DNA of 64,000 nucleotides from Ulva prolifera (lineage: Eukaryota; Chlorophyta; Ulvophyceae; Ulvales; Ulvaceae): positions 2,042,022 to 2,106,021 of the forward strand of contig CM041202.1 in NCBI GenBank assembly GCA_023078555.1. The letters run 5' to 3'. Numbering within the stretch: the first letter of the stretch is position 1; each line of letters begins with the position of its first letter. The notes beneath the pieces were generated by a model. The model saw only the letters and a list, made by a program, of their open reading frames with translations, was not told the DNA's origin and ran no database searches. Shown here piece after piece: positions 1-12,442 of this stretch. Both the position numbers and the translations under genes were made by a program.

Positions 1-287
1 CGCACGTGTAGAAATGCGAATCAAACATGGTTCCAGCGTTGCGACGTCCCGCATCTCATCGGCATACGGCAGAATGACCTGATCGGGTACCATCGCTTCT
101 GCTATACATATGCCTTGGCTTGTGTCCATTTGTAAATGTCAACACAGCATGACCTTACCAGCGTGCACTTCCAGCGGTAAGTGGCAGCATGCTCGAACAG
201 GAGCGGCATGCATGGTTGCACCATCAGCACATCGTGCGTGCGCCACACGCATGCATGGCCAGACAGGAACAGGCCGGAGGGACGCAC

Positions 288-3200
288 GTCGGGACAGCTG
301 TCAACGCAGACGGGCACGGAGCAGTCGTCGCCGCCCCAGCCGGTGTGGCAGAAGCAGCGGCCGCGGAAGCAGTCGCCGACGCCGCTGCAGTCGTTCAGGG
401 TGTCGACGCACGTGAGGTAGCCCGGCTCCACGCACATCTCCTCATAGTTCGGGCAACGGGTGACAGTACCTGCACAGCATGTAGGACCCATGAGTGTTAT
501 CGTATGTCTGACTCTGAAGACCGTGGCGTTGAATCATGTATGATTTGGTGTGGGGTTCTGCACGGCCATCGGTAGGTGCCAGCGTCAGTGAACTTGGGAG
601 TCGGGAACCATGAAAGGGGGGGAGGGGGTGTCGCACTTGGATTGCAGAGTTCGCCTTCGATGAGAACGGTACCCTCCTCTGAGCACCTCATCTGCCCGCA
701 GCCTGCGATAAACTGTGATTGCACACACCGGGATCCCGGTTGCACCTGGCAGTTGCCCCTGTTCTGTGTCTGCAACGAAACATGCGAGATCACCACGTGC
801 ACCTTGACGGCCGGCCACCGGCACCGACCTGTGCAGCGGCTCCAGAACGCACAACACGGACACCCACCTTTTTCCCGGCTGTAGGCGCATCAGACACAAG
901 AGTAGATGCAGCCTGCTTTGCCGTCAATGCGGAGCTCGCAACACCATTCCAATGCATGCTGTATGATAGCAACGTCATGCAAACGTGCGGGTACCGGCAC
1001 ACACGGAGGTGCGCATGTGCATGTGCCCCATGGTGTGAGGAGACATCGGCCCAGTCCATCAATCTTCATGGTAAATGTTCAAAAATTGATGTACCGGCCG
1101 ATCACCTCGCGGCACTGGGCTGGAGCAGAATCGCCTCGTGGGGTAAAAATGAATCATGTACATTCTTGTGCGGTGGGGTGATGGGACAGGCCCAGGGTGG
1201 GGACGCACACCGCGTCGGGGCTGATGGTGGCCTGGTTCTGGACACTGAAGAACGGATCGGGCCCAAATTCCAGCCGGTTGCCAAGCGGCTCGCAGGAGCC
1301 GGAGGAGCTGAGGTCGTGCTGGCACTGGAGGCCAAGGGAGCGTGTGCAGAGGTAGCGCGCAGCTTCCGGCACCTGCTGCGCCTCCGCGAACGAGCCGGTG
1401 GCAAACTCGCAGCCGCCCTTGTAGCCCCAGCTGGAGAACCCCGCACTGCCATACTTCACATCGTACCTGCACACGCGGGCACACGACTCTCGTAGGGCAA
1501 GGAGCGCCACCGCCGGGCCCGCAAAACTGGGTCGGCGAAATCCGTATAATGAGATCCATTCGGCATTGAAGACGTACATCCAAACTTTTGGAAGCCACAT
1601 GGCTTATGTTGAGTTGTCACGGTCCACCAGACAGCGCATGCAAGCAGAGCTTTTGTGTTCCTGTTCTACACAACTAGTGGAGCGGTCGACCGGCCCAGGC
1701 GGAGGGGCGGCACGCCGCGCTCCCAACACATGTAAGCATGGATGATCGAGCATGTGAAGCGGCGAAAGAAATGTTCTTCCACACGCAAGTATGCAGTGTG
1801 TTTCAACAGACTGGGTCCTACCGAGTCGTAGTACCGACACTAGCGCGAGCCGGGCCCCACGCTGTCTGCCCTGCTCCAGGACAGGCCCAGGCTTGCTGAC
1901 CGACCAGTCTGCAGTCTCATACGAGGCGCCATGCATGCGCCCATAGACACGAGATACTGGGAGCCAGGCCGGCCTGCGGCGTGTGCAGCAGGAAGGAGGG
2001 GGGGTCGCACCAGTTGGTGTCCTGGAGGAGGGCAAGCGTGAGGTCGGTGAGCACGCCGCGAGTGCCGTGCGCCTGAGCGGACCTCTGCCCCCTGGCCGGG
2101 TCCATCAGATGGCCCTGCAGAGGCCACGCGCAGGTGTGGCATTGCACAACGCCGCGGTTCCAGTGTGGACACCGAGCACATTAGTCGAGGCTGAGGCTGT
2201 GCACGGCACAGGCGGGGCAAGCATGGCCGCAGCACGCGCAGCACGCAGCATGCGCTAGCCGCAGCCGGCGGCGCTGGAGCACTTTTTATGATCATTCAGC
2301 TTGCACTTTGGGGGTCAACATCACGGGTACTTGCATAGGGAACCCGATGCCGGGTCACACTTGGGTGTGTGATCATGAGCAATCGCAATGCTGCCTCAAA
2401 TTCTCATGAGGCCAACCATAGATGTCATTCAGCATCCCATCTGCCCGGCCCGCGGTATCAATACAAGGAGAGAGTGTGTGCCCCATGTGGCCACAGTCGG
2501 AGGGGCAGGTGGCACCGCAGGCGCCCGCAAAAAGACTGCGGTACGACGACAACGACGAGGGGGCAGGTGGCACCGTGAGGATGGCGTGAAACTTAAGAAC
2601 GGGAGCAATCGGGTGGTGCTGGGTGGCGTGAGCGCGCACATCGAAGATCCGCGTCCGCCAGTGCGACCCCGGCTCCCCCACGGCCTCGGTGTCTGCCCCC
2701 ACCAGCTCCGGGCAGCCGAAGAAGTCACGAGCGGTCGCGAGCACCTGCGGCGACGACACCACCATCCGGCCCCCCTCGCCGGGGTCAAACCTCATTGACA
2801 CCGGGAAGCCGTCAGGGTACCCCGCGTAGCTCGGAAACAGGCGGCCTTCGAAACCCTGGATACAGAGATACAGCCATCGCGGTCGCTGACCTGTGGTCCA
2901 AGCGAGCTGCCCACCTCACACTCCATGCGAGTTCGGGTTCAGCCAACACCCCTGGCCACTGCATGCATGAAGCACAGCATGCGCACCACAGCACATCGTC
3001 CACAGCATGAAGTGCACAGCGCATGTACACAGCGCACATCATGCCCAGCACAGCACGCACAGCATAGCACCGACCCCCCACCGTTTGCGTACTACAGCAA
3101 GCAAAGCACGCGAAGCACATCACAGCATACAAATCGTAGCGTGCCCGGCACAGCATGCGCAGCGCACCAGGACATGGCACAGCTCGTGGACTGCGGTCTC

Positions 3201-3473
3201 GACGTCAAACATGGAGAAGCCGTCAGGCTCCGCGGCCGTTGACGTGTCGACCCCGCAGAACTCGATGAAGCCAAAGACAGGCCGCCCTGTGCCTTCCTCC
3301 AGTGCGATGGCTTGCGCCTGTGCGGCACCTGATGTGCCACAGGCGCGCGGGCTGAAGCGGACTTGCACCACGAGGTCCGCATCATAACCTGTACTCCATG
3401 CATACATGACATATGGCATGCATGACCCAAGGCAGCGGCGCAATCACTGCTTCAACTGGCCAGAGGCGTCTGA

Positions 3474-3504
<31 letters not shown>

Positions 3505-4721
3505 TTGAGGTCACATGTGGGCGTGCGCCGGACACGGTGCAGCAGTGGCGCTGGACTCCACAATAGCTAATATATTGCCACAAAGCACATGTATCAGCGG
3601 CTGCAGAGCTGCCTGTTTGTCAGCGTCCATGCACTTGATGACGTCACAGCACAACGAGCGCAGGGCACAGGCTCACAGACACGATCGCTGTGTGGGGAGG
3701 TGCGACCGGGGGCTTCTCGCGGTGCCATAGCTGTGCTGATGCTCCTGCCCAGCCGCCCCTGGGGAGGGGGAGGCAAGGGGGGGATGGTGACGCAGCGCCA
3801 ACACTCTTAAACAGGCAACCTGCAGCAACCTGGCGGGCGGTGGAGCGGACCGGGAGAGCCATCCGGTGGCGGGGGGACGGGCGACCCTCTGTCATCGAAG
3901 ACACACCTCAAGTCCAGCAGGCCACTGGGACGCCTCACCTGCATGCACGCACGCACATCATCCCAATGCGGCCGGCTCCTTGGACGCTGCTAGAGTGGTT
4001 CACTGATTATTCATCCTCACTGCAGCCCAGTGCTGTGACTCCCTCCCCAGAGCAAAGAATGCAAAAGCCCTGCGAACAAAGCCGTCACCGGCGATGGTGA
4101 ACGAGGCACACCGTCCAGAGCATCAATACAGGCCTAGGATGGTAACCATCAACACAGGATGGTGACCGAAACAGCTGGTGACAAGCATTGTGGCCTGTCA
4201 CTATGCAGGTGTGACCACTGCCTGGCCCGGTAACTGCACCCCCTGCAGCGCGCATATTAGTCAACGGCACATTGCACGTTTTGACCTGCTGCAGTTCCCC
4301 TGACGTCGGATGCATGATGTTGACGGCATGTCGACGCTTCATCCATCAGCATGGACTGCGCACCAGCAGTCTGCAGAAGCAGGGCGGACCCCTGCTGTCT
4401 GAGGCTGCAGTTGTGACTTGCGAGCACAGCCTACAGCCTGATACACATCCTGAGCATGGTGCGCCTACGTGGCGACTCAGCCCCACCAATCACACGCTGT
4501 GTGCTTCAAGGACCCAGACTACGGAGCACGCAGCACCACAGGAACCGCGCACGCGGCAAGACCAGGAGCACCACACACGCAAGCCAACGCCGCCACTCCA
4601 CACAGAACACCACGCAGACACTGGCACCCATCATGCACTCCAGCAGCCACACACACCAGCCACAAATATATATGTGTCAGCTGTTTCGACATGCGTATTC
4701 TTGATGCATGTTTGGGGGGGT

Positions 4722-4753
<32 letters not shown>

Positions 4754-5382
4754 TGTTGAGCCGTCGGGCGTACCCGCACAGACCGCCGCAGGATGTTGAT
4801 GGCTCGCGGCATGAGCCGCTGTACAATCAGGTCCTTCACGCCCGGCGGCGCGCCCTCGATGCTATCCACCACCTCAACCTTCAACGGCCGCACGTCTCCC
4901 GCAGTCACCTCAAACGCCGCGTCATCTCTGCCGGCAAGCGCTATCGACAGCGGCGTGACGACCGACGAATTAGCCTGCGCCTCGCATTCCGCGGCGATGG
5001 AAAATGTCATGCCGCCGAGCTGATGCAGCGCCCGCGTCGGCGTCGCCTCGGCACAGCCGGCAGCGGTCGAGCATGCATGCGTGGGATGCAATGCAGGCAG
5101 CAGAGGCTGCTGCGGCTGTGCCGGCGGCGGCCGGGAGGTAGTGGGCGGGGCCGTCAGCAGCCACAGCAGCAGTCCAGCACGGCTGTGCCGCGCCCATGTC
5201 CCTGTATGGTGGCTCTGTGTTTGCAGCTGACCCGAACAGATGGGATGCCGGACACGTAGACCGGATGGCCGTGCTGCTGCAGGTGGCTGTGTGCGGATTG
5301 CAGTGCTGATTCGGGTTCGAGGGATGCGAATCCCTGAACCGCTGCCGACGCTGGCCACGTCTAGGGTTTGCAGGCCCGCCAT
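288..5382 (-). CDS. Leishmanolysin-like (peptidase M8) metalloprotease, copy 1; 8 exons seen, C-terminus beyond window
   Basis: This is predicted to be a secreted zinc endopeptidase of family M8. Exons on the minus strand are 4774-5382, 3830-3938, 3168-3388, 2640-2855, 2011-2114, 1211-1466, 637-769 and 288-469; together they give 610 codons in one frame. The zinc motif HELCHVLGF is split after Leu by an intron (exons 3 and 4). The third zinc ligand is His in GSHWRTRIFD, and the Met-turn is HLM at the start of exon 5. Exon 6 begins YDVKYGSAGF, and exon 8 holds an EGF-like module (GDCFRGRCFCHTGWGGDDC). Donors are mostly GTGCG and acceptors CAG. The start is uncertain: in the longest frame the only hydrophobic stretch (LLLWLLTAPP) lies near residues 71-80, so a signal peptide may begin at another start or in a missed exon. 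The second exon uses a weak donor (GTTGCT). The last exon, expected by comparison with the copy at 51708-57943, is not in the window. Confidence 0.82.
470..636 (-). other. Intron 7 of M8 protease copy 1
   Basis: The intron begins GTGCGACACC and runs at once into a C-rich stretch (plus 616-627 is G-rich). It is the counterpart of the C-run intron at 52751-53147 in the other protease and has the same phase (1). Confidence 0.7.
3475..3503. repeat. Poly-G tract (29 nt) inside intron 2 of M8 copy 1
   Basis: Uninterrupted G on the plus strand, which is C on the gene's coding strand. It lies in the intron between exons ending at 3830 and starting at 3388, about 86 nt upstream of the acceptor. Confidence 0.95.
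4714..4752. repeat. Poly-G tract next to the first donor of M8 copy 1
   Basis: A 39-nt G run broken by one T. On the coding strand it is a C-run starting about 20 nt after the donor GTACGC that ends exon 1 at 4774. Confidence 0.95.
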
Positions 5383-7392
5383 ACGGCCACGCCAGCCCTT
5401 GCCAATCTATGCCATGCCAGCACCGGTGCCATGCTGGCCTGATTGGCGTGGCCGTCATGAATCGGGCAAGTATGCAATTGCCTGGGGGCAAACATCAGCA
5501 GGCAAGGTTGCGCCGGGACACACTGCGTCGGAAGCGGTTCATGTCATTTTCGACCCACCCAGTCTCGTGTGCAGCTAAACCCAGTGCACCAGCAGACGCA
5601 GAGCCTCCGCTTCAGTTCAAATTCAGGCTGTCGTCACGAACGTTTGTCAGAAGGCACAAAGCCGTGAAGGTAGCGGCGAATTGATGTCGCGGTGGCTGAG
5701 CTAAGCTATATGTCACAAAAGAGTAAAAGCCAAGCTAGCAATCGCGCAACGGGAGCGAGTGTGGTGAACGCGCAGTGCCAACTTGTCGCGCACGACTGCC
5801 GCAATTCAGAGCTTGTCTGACCAGCCAACTTGGCTGAGCCAAGCTCAGGCGCATCTGCAGGAGACTAACGCCGACTGGGCTCGCGTGTGCACTTGAATGG
5901 TGGCCATGCATTTGATATGCAGTGGCCAACGGGCCGCGTTGTCAAGGCAGCGCTGTCCTGCTGTGTGCCCATCTGCCCCTCATCCCCTTCATCCTGTGGC
6001 TGCGGTGCAGCGCCTGAGGCTTCCGGCTCAGCCGATGCTACAAAGTGCTTTGACAGACCTTTCTGAAGGCATACATGTAGCTCTGGTGAAATTCAGGCGA
6101 CTTGCACAAACTTCTGCCGCTTGCGCAGAGAGAGGATCGCACGTTCGCTCATGTTCTTCCTCCGGTTCGCCTGGCTCTCACAGTACCTCCAACTGCACGG
6201 ATAACACCCTCGTGGTCGCTCATCCGGGATTTCGCAGTGGTTCACGTCACCGCAGCGCTGCAGTCGCGGCTTGCTCGGTCTCTGTTCGCACTATATGCTG
6301 CTGCTGTGAAGACCGATGCGCCCTCGCTCAGCGCTCGCGACACGCGAAACCGAACGCTTCAGGATCATCCCAGGCATTAGAAGTTCTTGTGCACAGTCCT
6401 TGTGGATTGCGGCTTGCGGGCGGGGTACAGCTCGGGGCGCACCCGCTAGCTTTCCCTTTCCCACGCGTCGAGACCCACTCGGGCTAGGCCACCATGGCAC
6501 CGCGGGGACGTCGAACTTCTCGGTGACGACGTGTCGTGTTTAACGCCTCCCGTTATCGCGCAGCGAGTAGCGCATGATGCGGCAGCGCAGGCAAGCGCAC
6601 CCAGCGGTCCAGCGGCTCCGCTGGCGCGCTGTGAGACGATCCCTGGGCGCTGTATCGCTCACCGGCTTGAGATAATACGCTAGAGAGGCCTTATGTTCAG
6701 TCTGGGGGTGCAAATCGCCGGCGTGGCGACTGTAAGGCGCTTGCCCCGCGCCGGAAGCGTTGGTCCGAAGAAGGCAAGATGTGGCGCGACAGCTGTATTG
6801 CACCTCCAGCGCAGTGCACGTCAACTGAGCTTGACCACCGCATTGCGGCCATACTTTTCACTGACCCGAGCTTGACACGTTTAGGCCATCTCGGCCGTGC
6901 GGTAGGCAGGGCTGTGCTGCCTCGCGGGGATTGTCCAGGCGTCGCGGTGCAGGTTGCCGCGAGCGTGCCTTTCAAGCATGCATGGCGAAATCGTTGATCG
7001 AGCTACAGTTGGGCCGCTGCGAGGCCGGGCACGCATAGGTCATATGCATGGAGCTCATGCATTCAGGCGATGATGGTCCACTGGGAACTGACACGGCGGA
7101 GCGTGCAGTCAGCATGCCAGCGGGGATGAAGTTCACAGCTGTGCTTGTGCACATGCGCAACGCTCACAGCATGTGGGAACGCCTTGCGAAGCGCATGCAC
7201 AGAATCCATCACTGTCCACGGCGGCAGGCCGTCATCGCCACGGCCATAGCGGTGGCTCCATTCTGCTGATGCTATAGCATAGCTATGTGCAGGCCTGACA
7301 CGTAGCTGTTGCTGACTGCAGTCTGCTCACCTCTGCAGACTGGACAGAGCTCTGTCCGAAGAGGCCATTGCGGAGCAGCATTGCGGCAATGT

Positions 7393-7395
<3 letters not shown>
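5383..7395. other. No recognisable gene
   Basis: Short open frames on both strands overlap one another and show no motif I recognise. The 5' end and promoter of M8 copy 1 must lie at the left end, but no TATA-like or other core element is clear. Confidence 0.5.

Positions 7396-7476
<81 letters not shown>
7396..7476. repeat. (TA)n microsatellite, about 80 bp
   Basis: Uninterrupted alternating A and T. Apparent Tyr-Ile open frames across it are artefacts of the repeat. Confidence 0.97.
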
Positions 7477-7478
<2 letters not shown>

Positions 7479-7717
7479 TCGATGCATGCTAGCAGGGAGG
7501 GATTGCTGGTCCCTGCTTTACCAGGCGTCACATGTGCTGCAGCAACTAGTCAGCTGGTGCGCGTATGAACAGCCGGGTAGCATATGGCTAGCTGCTTCAG
7601 TACCTCGGCTGTGCACAAGAGCTGGCAGAGCTGCAACACACAGAGGGCCTTCTGCTTGCGCTGCCTGCGGCCATGGCGTATGTGCGCTGGGCTGGATTGG
7701 CGGCTGCGGTCTCGCGA

Positions 7718-7767
7718 TGCTCGCCGTCTCCGCGATGCTGCCCGCCTCGTCGCCTCTGTCCTTATAA
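7718..7767 (+). mobile_element. 3'-tail remnant of REL-type retrotransposon, group B
   Basis: The segment matches the shared 3' terminus of this family (GCGATGCTGCCCGCC ... CTCTGTCCTTATAA) and is followed by CACAGTGG, the preferred kind of target. No upstream duplication was found, so the 5' boundary is unknown. Confidence 0.55.
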
Positions 7768-8325
7768 CACAGTGGATCCGGTCTATTGTGAAGTACACAA
7801 CCTTGAGTTGTACATGTTGTACATGAGCTGTACACCAGCTGAGGTCAAAGGACAGCCACACGGCGGCAGCACTGCCACATGTGCAATCCCATCACTACAG
7901 CAGCTACCACTACCGCCACGTACCCCGGGGGCAACACATCGCCATCACGCGCACACAAGCGCTGCCAATGAAGACTCACGCACCCAGCATACGTTCACGT
8001 CTGCACAACGCCTCAGAAACCAACCCGCACACGCGTCAGTGAATTAATTACTAGCAATTGCTTCGAAGGCTGTGTCTCTCATGCACACCCGGCCAAACCA
8101 GCGCAGCCCCAGGCCCGCCGGCCACGCCACCCCAACCCGCACATGCACATGCCTCCTCATGGATCTGCGTTGGATTTGGCTGGCGCTTATTGAGGCTGTG
8201 GCATGAGGGCGTTGGGCTGGGTTGGTGGTGGCTTTCACGCCGTGCCGCCCGCCTCGGCGTCTTGCTTGGTGACACCTGCACATGTCTTCAAAGGGATCCT
8301 CGCCGTTGTCCTTGAGACAAATGCA

Positions 8326-8370
8326 CATGCTCGGGCATGCGTAGGGGCCCCTACAGGGTGCCCGAGCATG
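8326..8370. repeat. Hairpin-forming inverted repeat
   Basis: Arms CATGCTCGGGCA (8326-8337) and TGCCCGAGCATG (8359-8370) are perfectly complementary. They enclose a second perfect palindrome, GTAGGGGCCCCTAC (8341-8354). Function unknown. Confidence 0.8.
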
Positions 8371-9530
8371 CACAGGCGCTCGAGGGCGGCCGGTGTCACG
8401 GCCGCTTCAGACGCACCGCCTCGGAATCATGCCGTTGGCTACAGGGTTCCTTGCCAGACACGCGGGCCGCCACCAGGCCAGCCGGCTGTGCGCCATGGGC
8501 CATGCTGCAGCCAGGCATGTAGGACCTGGGGCCGCTGGCCGGTAGGCGCAGGTGGGGGGCTGCAGACACGACAGCGCCTCGAAGCCGGGGGCGCCGACCT
8601 GGGGTCGCGGCAGCGCAGGCGGCCCCGGGCCGGAAATTGTAATCTGGAGTGCTGACGCCGACCACTCCGGGTTCCCTGGTTGCTAGTATGCTGGCAACAC
8701 GCTATAGCTACGCAGGTAGAGCTCATCGGTACTTCTTAAGCTTGTATTGACGCTTGTATTGACGCAAACCCGCGGCATTTGGTAGGGACCTGCGATGGGG
8801 CCAGGGCAGCCTCCTCGGCCATTTCTAGAGGGCGCTCCGGGGTGACCTGGAGTTGTGGGTTAGGGGCTACACCAAGGCTCAGTGCAAACGCCGCAGAGGT
8901 GCAGCGCATGCTCAAATTGTAGGACTGTCTACCGTGGAAATGCATGACAAGCATGCATGGCAGCGGTATCTGCGACATCACCACTGAATCCGCCACCCCC
9001 TGTGAAGTACGGTCCAGCGCGCAATTGCAACTGTACATGTGCTTGCAGCAGGGTGCATGCGCCAATGCGTCAAAGAGATGTCGCCTGCTTGTGCCAGTGC
9101 ATTGGCCCTGCATGCTGCCAAGCAGCAGCTGTGGATTCCTACAGCTGTGGACCTCTTGACCCGCATGTTATGCACCTTAACCCTCCTCCGAGGAGTCTTG
9201 TGCGATGCTTGTGTGGTCATGACAGCGCTGCGGCACACGTGTCTGCTTGGGGGCGTCCTTCAGAGGCTATGACGTACATGTATCTGCAGCTGCACCGCCT
9301 CGGTGCTGTTTCATGCATCCCGGCTTGAGGCTTGTTGCGGCTCTTGGTACCGCGCACCAGCAACACACAACACCGCATTGCCGCACAGTGGCGCCACCAT
9401 GGCGGCGGACTGCTGATTGACTGAAGAATGTGCGAGAGGCACAGGCGGTGGCGCGGCGGCGTTCGCGCAGGCCCTGCTGGCATATGCGACATACGGTCAG
9501 GCCAGCGCAGACGCATCTGCCGCAGTGTGT

Positions 9531-9640
9531 GACCAGGACAAAGATGGCGAGGCGGGCAGCGCCGCGAAGCACCAAGCAGGTCAAGAACACACCCAGCAAC
9601 CCAGTGCAACGCATCGGCGTCATTGCTCTCATCACACCCA
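9531..9640 (-). mobile_element. 5'-truncated REL-type retrotransposon, group B (110 bp)
   Basis: The segment is flanked by the exact 10-bp duplication CGCAGTGTGT (9521-9530 and 9641-9650). Read on the minus strand it ends CTTTGTCCTGGTC, the tail shared with the copies at 10557, 16991, 22154 and 23355. Only 3' untranslated sequence is present. Confidence 0.85.
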
Positions 9641-9818
9641 CGCAGTGTGTTCCCCAACCAAAGTGATGATGCGGCGGCAGGATCAGACGCGGCCTCGAGA
9701 AGCCTGTCCCTTGAGCATATGCTCGCGCTGTGCGATGGCTCCTTGGCAGGCTAGTACTTCAGCGCAGTCGCCCGCCAGGGCCACGTTGCGCCCACCAGAA
9801 TCGCCTTGCTGGGACGTA

Positions 9819-10301
9819 AAGCTGGCACCGCAGGTCCAGCGGTGCTGTGCTTTCACCTCACCAGCTGATTCTTCCTTCAAAATTCGGCGGGTATCCTCCG
9901 CCGCCGACGGCGGCCGTGGGGTGTCAGGATCGGCGGAGATTGCGGTGAGTTCAGCCCGCCGCCGCTTGATGCGGGGCCTGGGCGCGCCTCGGCAGCTTTG
10001 CGGCGATCAAAAATTGGGGATGCCTGCAGTGGCGCGAGTTCGGGGCTGGCGACCATTTGCGTGTCCGGCTCTGGGATGTAGGGCAACGTATGGTGCAGCC
10101 AATTCCGCATGTGGTTATTGATTGCTCAGCCTCCGCTCTTCTTTTATCAAATGATTGTACCAGCGTCGCTCCGAGTGAGCTGAACTCACCGCAAACTCCG
10201 CCGATCCTGACACCCCACGGCCGCCGTCGGCGGCGGAGGGTACCCGCCGACTGTTGAAGGGAGAATCAGCTGGTGAGGTGAAAGCACAGCTGTGCCAGCT
10301 T
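9819..10301. repeat. Foldback element: ~112-bp inverted arms around a 223-bp centre
   Basis: Arm 9844-9955 and arm 10179-10290 are near-perfect reverse complements (for example GGTGTCAGGATCGGCGGA against TCCGCCGATCCTGACACC). A further 10-bp inverted pair (AAGCTGGCAC) lies outside, separated on the left by a 15-bp insertion (9829-9843). No convincing target duplication was seen. It may be a MITE or foldback transposon. The transcript of either strand would fold into a long hairpin. Confidence 0.75.
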
Positions 10302-10556
10302 GAGTCATAATGGCACAAAACCACCCGCAAAACGATCGGTGGCCGGATCGGCCACCACTTTGAATCCATGTCATGACCATGCTCTGCACATGAGTGGACT
10401 TGGCCTTGTGATATCCGGGACGAGCATGCATGTCCCGCAAAGACTTTATTCATACCTGGCAGGAGCAATTTGTGCGGCACTGTCCTAGACTCCACCAGCC
10501 TTGTACCGGGCCGGGTTGAGCCTGGGGCCCGGGTGGGGCTACTTACGATTATGTGT

Positions 10557-12429
10557 TGCAAGGACAAAGCAAGCAAGGCAGGTAGCACCGCGAGCAACAA
10601 TCAGAGGAACCCACACCGCGCAACAAGCCACACGCACCGCGCCACACGCAGCACACACCAACACACCCACGCAACGGCAGCACCCGCGCCGGCCACAGCC
10701 ACACAGGCATACACCCGCACAGCCACACACATCCCCAAACACACACAAGCCGCCCACCCCATACCCATAAGCACACCCACACGCCCACCCCAACCCACAC
10801 CCCACGAACCAGCCAGGCGCATGAGCCCTGACAGCACACGCAGCCAAGGCTGCCGAAAAACGAAACAGCGAGACCCCAACAACAACCCCCCGCCCCGGGG
10901 AGGCCCCCGCCCCCTCCCAGCACAACCCACCCTGCCCAGCCCCCGCACACCACCCAGTGCACCCGCAAACCCACACCCGCAACCCCCAAAGCCCAGCCAG
11001 GCCTGCCCCGATCCCCGCGGTCGCGCGGCGGCGGCGGGCCACACGCAGACACATGCGCCAGACATGCATGCCGCTGCAGCGGCAAAGCACGGCACGCCAG
11101 AGCCGCAACCACCACAAAGCGGACGAGGCCGCGAGCGCACGCGGCGACGACCGCCAATCAGCCTGGCCGGGCGGGCTGCGCCGCTCAGGCCGGGTGGCGT
11201 GTGAGCGGCGTAAGGTCATCGGATGGGACCGCCAGCCCCATCAAAACTGCCTTGCCCGCATGACGCGCCATCAGCGGGGCAGCGGCGTGCACCTGCCGAG
11301 CCACCGAGCGGCACAGCGTCGTGGACAGGTTGTGCATCGCATTCTCCAAGAAAAGCCGCTGAGAGGCTGCGCTCGAACCTGCAGCAACGTCAGCAAGCCG
11401 GTTCAGGAAGGCGAACACAGCCCGGTCGACCCTCCCGTACGTCTCATGAGAGAGCGGCACCAGGGTGAACGCGCCAGAGCCCACCCGGCCATATTTGTCG
11501 CGCTTGTGCTGGTCGGACTTTGCCGCGGCAGCGCCGTCACAGGTGGCCGCGGAGCGGACATTGGAGCCGGCCAGCGTGTGAGACACGCACACGTCGCCAA
11601 TCACCGGCGAGCCGGGGAATTCCCCGAAGAACGCGAGAATGTCACCGCACTGAGCGCCTCTGCACGACCTTGGAGGAGGAGCCGAAGGGGCACCCTGGAC
11701 ATTGGCCGATTGCTGCGAACGCTACGCGGCCGCCCGCGGCTGACGAGGGGCAGGGGCGTCACGCGCGTGGTCCGCCGCCGCCGCCGCCGCCGCTGCTCCG
11801 GGCGCAGCCGGGGTGGGGGCCGGGCCACAGTCGGTGGCGGGAGCGACACAGGGGGCACAGCCCGATGCAGAGACAGCAGCTGCGTACCTGACTGGAGGGG
11901 GAGCCTGGGTGCCATGGGAGGGAACGGGCGCGGCCGAGGCAGGGGAGGTGTCGGAGAGAGGTGTCGGAAGCTGAGCTGTGGCCGGGAGGGCCGGCCAGGG
12001 GTCGACCGCGTCGTGGGCGCGGGGCGAGTCCGCGCGAACGGCAGCGGCGCCGAGGACGGCTGCGCCGAGGACCGCGGCAGCGGCGGCTGCATTGCATGCG
12101 GGAGCAGCCGCAGGGAAGGTGGGGTGCAGAGCCTGGGCGCCATGAGAGGTTGCGGGCGCGGCTGAGGCCTGGGCGGGCGAGGGTTCAGTGGAGGGTGACG
12201 TGCGGGGTGCTGCCGGGCGTGCCGGGACTCGGAGGCCACGGCCGAGGCCTTGCGGGAGCCTGCTCAGGTGCGGTTCCACCACGGAAGCGATGCCGCTGCG
12301 CGCGATGACGCGGCGCCACGCCTCCACGAGCAGGTTGTGGCGGGCGACCACAGTCCGGACCCCCACAGCGACTTGCACGCCAAGGAGTGTGTGCCGGACT
12401 CCCCGCTGCGGCCACAGGGGCAGTCACCA
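10557..12429 (-). mobile_element. REL-type non-LTR retrotransposon, group B, 5'-truncated (1873 bp)
   Basis: The element is bounded by the exact 13-bp duplication TACGATTATGTGT (10544-10556 and 12430-12442). On the minus strand it carries a decayed C-terminal coding part, then a G/T-rich 3' UTR of about 630 bp, and ends GCTTTGTCCTTGCA. The same C-terminal residues (DDL.PLT.HPA, stop) and the same G/T-rich UTR are in the 16991-17638 copy. The G/T-rich UTR explains the long overlapping Pro/His and Gly/Val open frames at 10539-11219. Confidence 0.9.
11185..12429 (-). pseudogene. Retrotransposon ORF remnant: zinc knuckle plus restriction-like endonuclease
   Basis: Minus-strand order: a CCHC knuckle (C-x-C-x8-H-x3-C, starting CPCGRSG near 12420), then after a frame change RHNLLVEAWRRVI, an Ala/Pro-rich linker, and an endonuclease-like domain. 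That domain contains IGDVCVSHTL, HKRDKYGRV and LSHETYGRV, matching the Asp, Lys and Glu positions of the intact group A ORF at 44980-45360. Small indels (one near 12360) break the frame, and the RT domain is missing because of 5' truncation. The product would have nicked target DNA for target-primed reverse transcription. Confidence 0.75.
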
Positions 12430-12442
12430 TACGATTATGTGT

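Noticed and set aside
4519..4773. Poly-Pro continuation of exon 1 of M8 copy 1
   Set aside because: The Pro run is the C-run in intron 1. The paralog shows the exon ends at the same place with a donor and continues in the exon at 3830-3938.
7283..7767. Tyr-Ile repeat proteins across 7396-7476
   Set aside because: Pure translation of the (TA)n microsatellite in three frames.
10539..11219. Overlapping open frames of about 180-245 codons on both strands
   Set aside because: They lie in the G/T-rich 3' UTR of the group B retrotransposon. Strand-symmetric low-complexity openness comes from lack of stop codons in such sequence.
12431..12442. ACGATTATGTGT at 12431 as part of a gene or promoter
   Set aside because: It is the second half of the target duplication of the 10557-12429 element.
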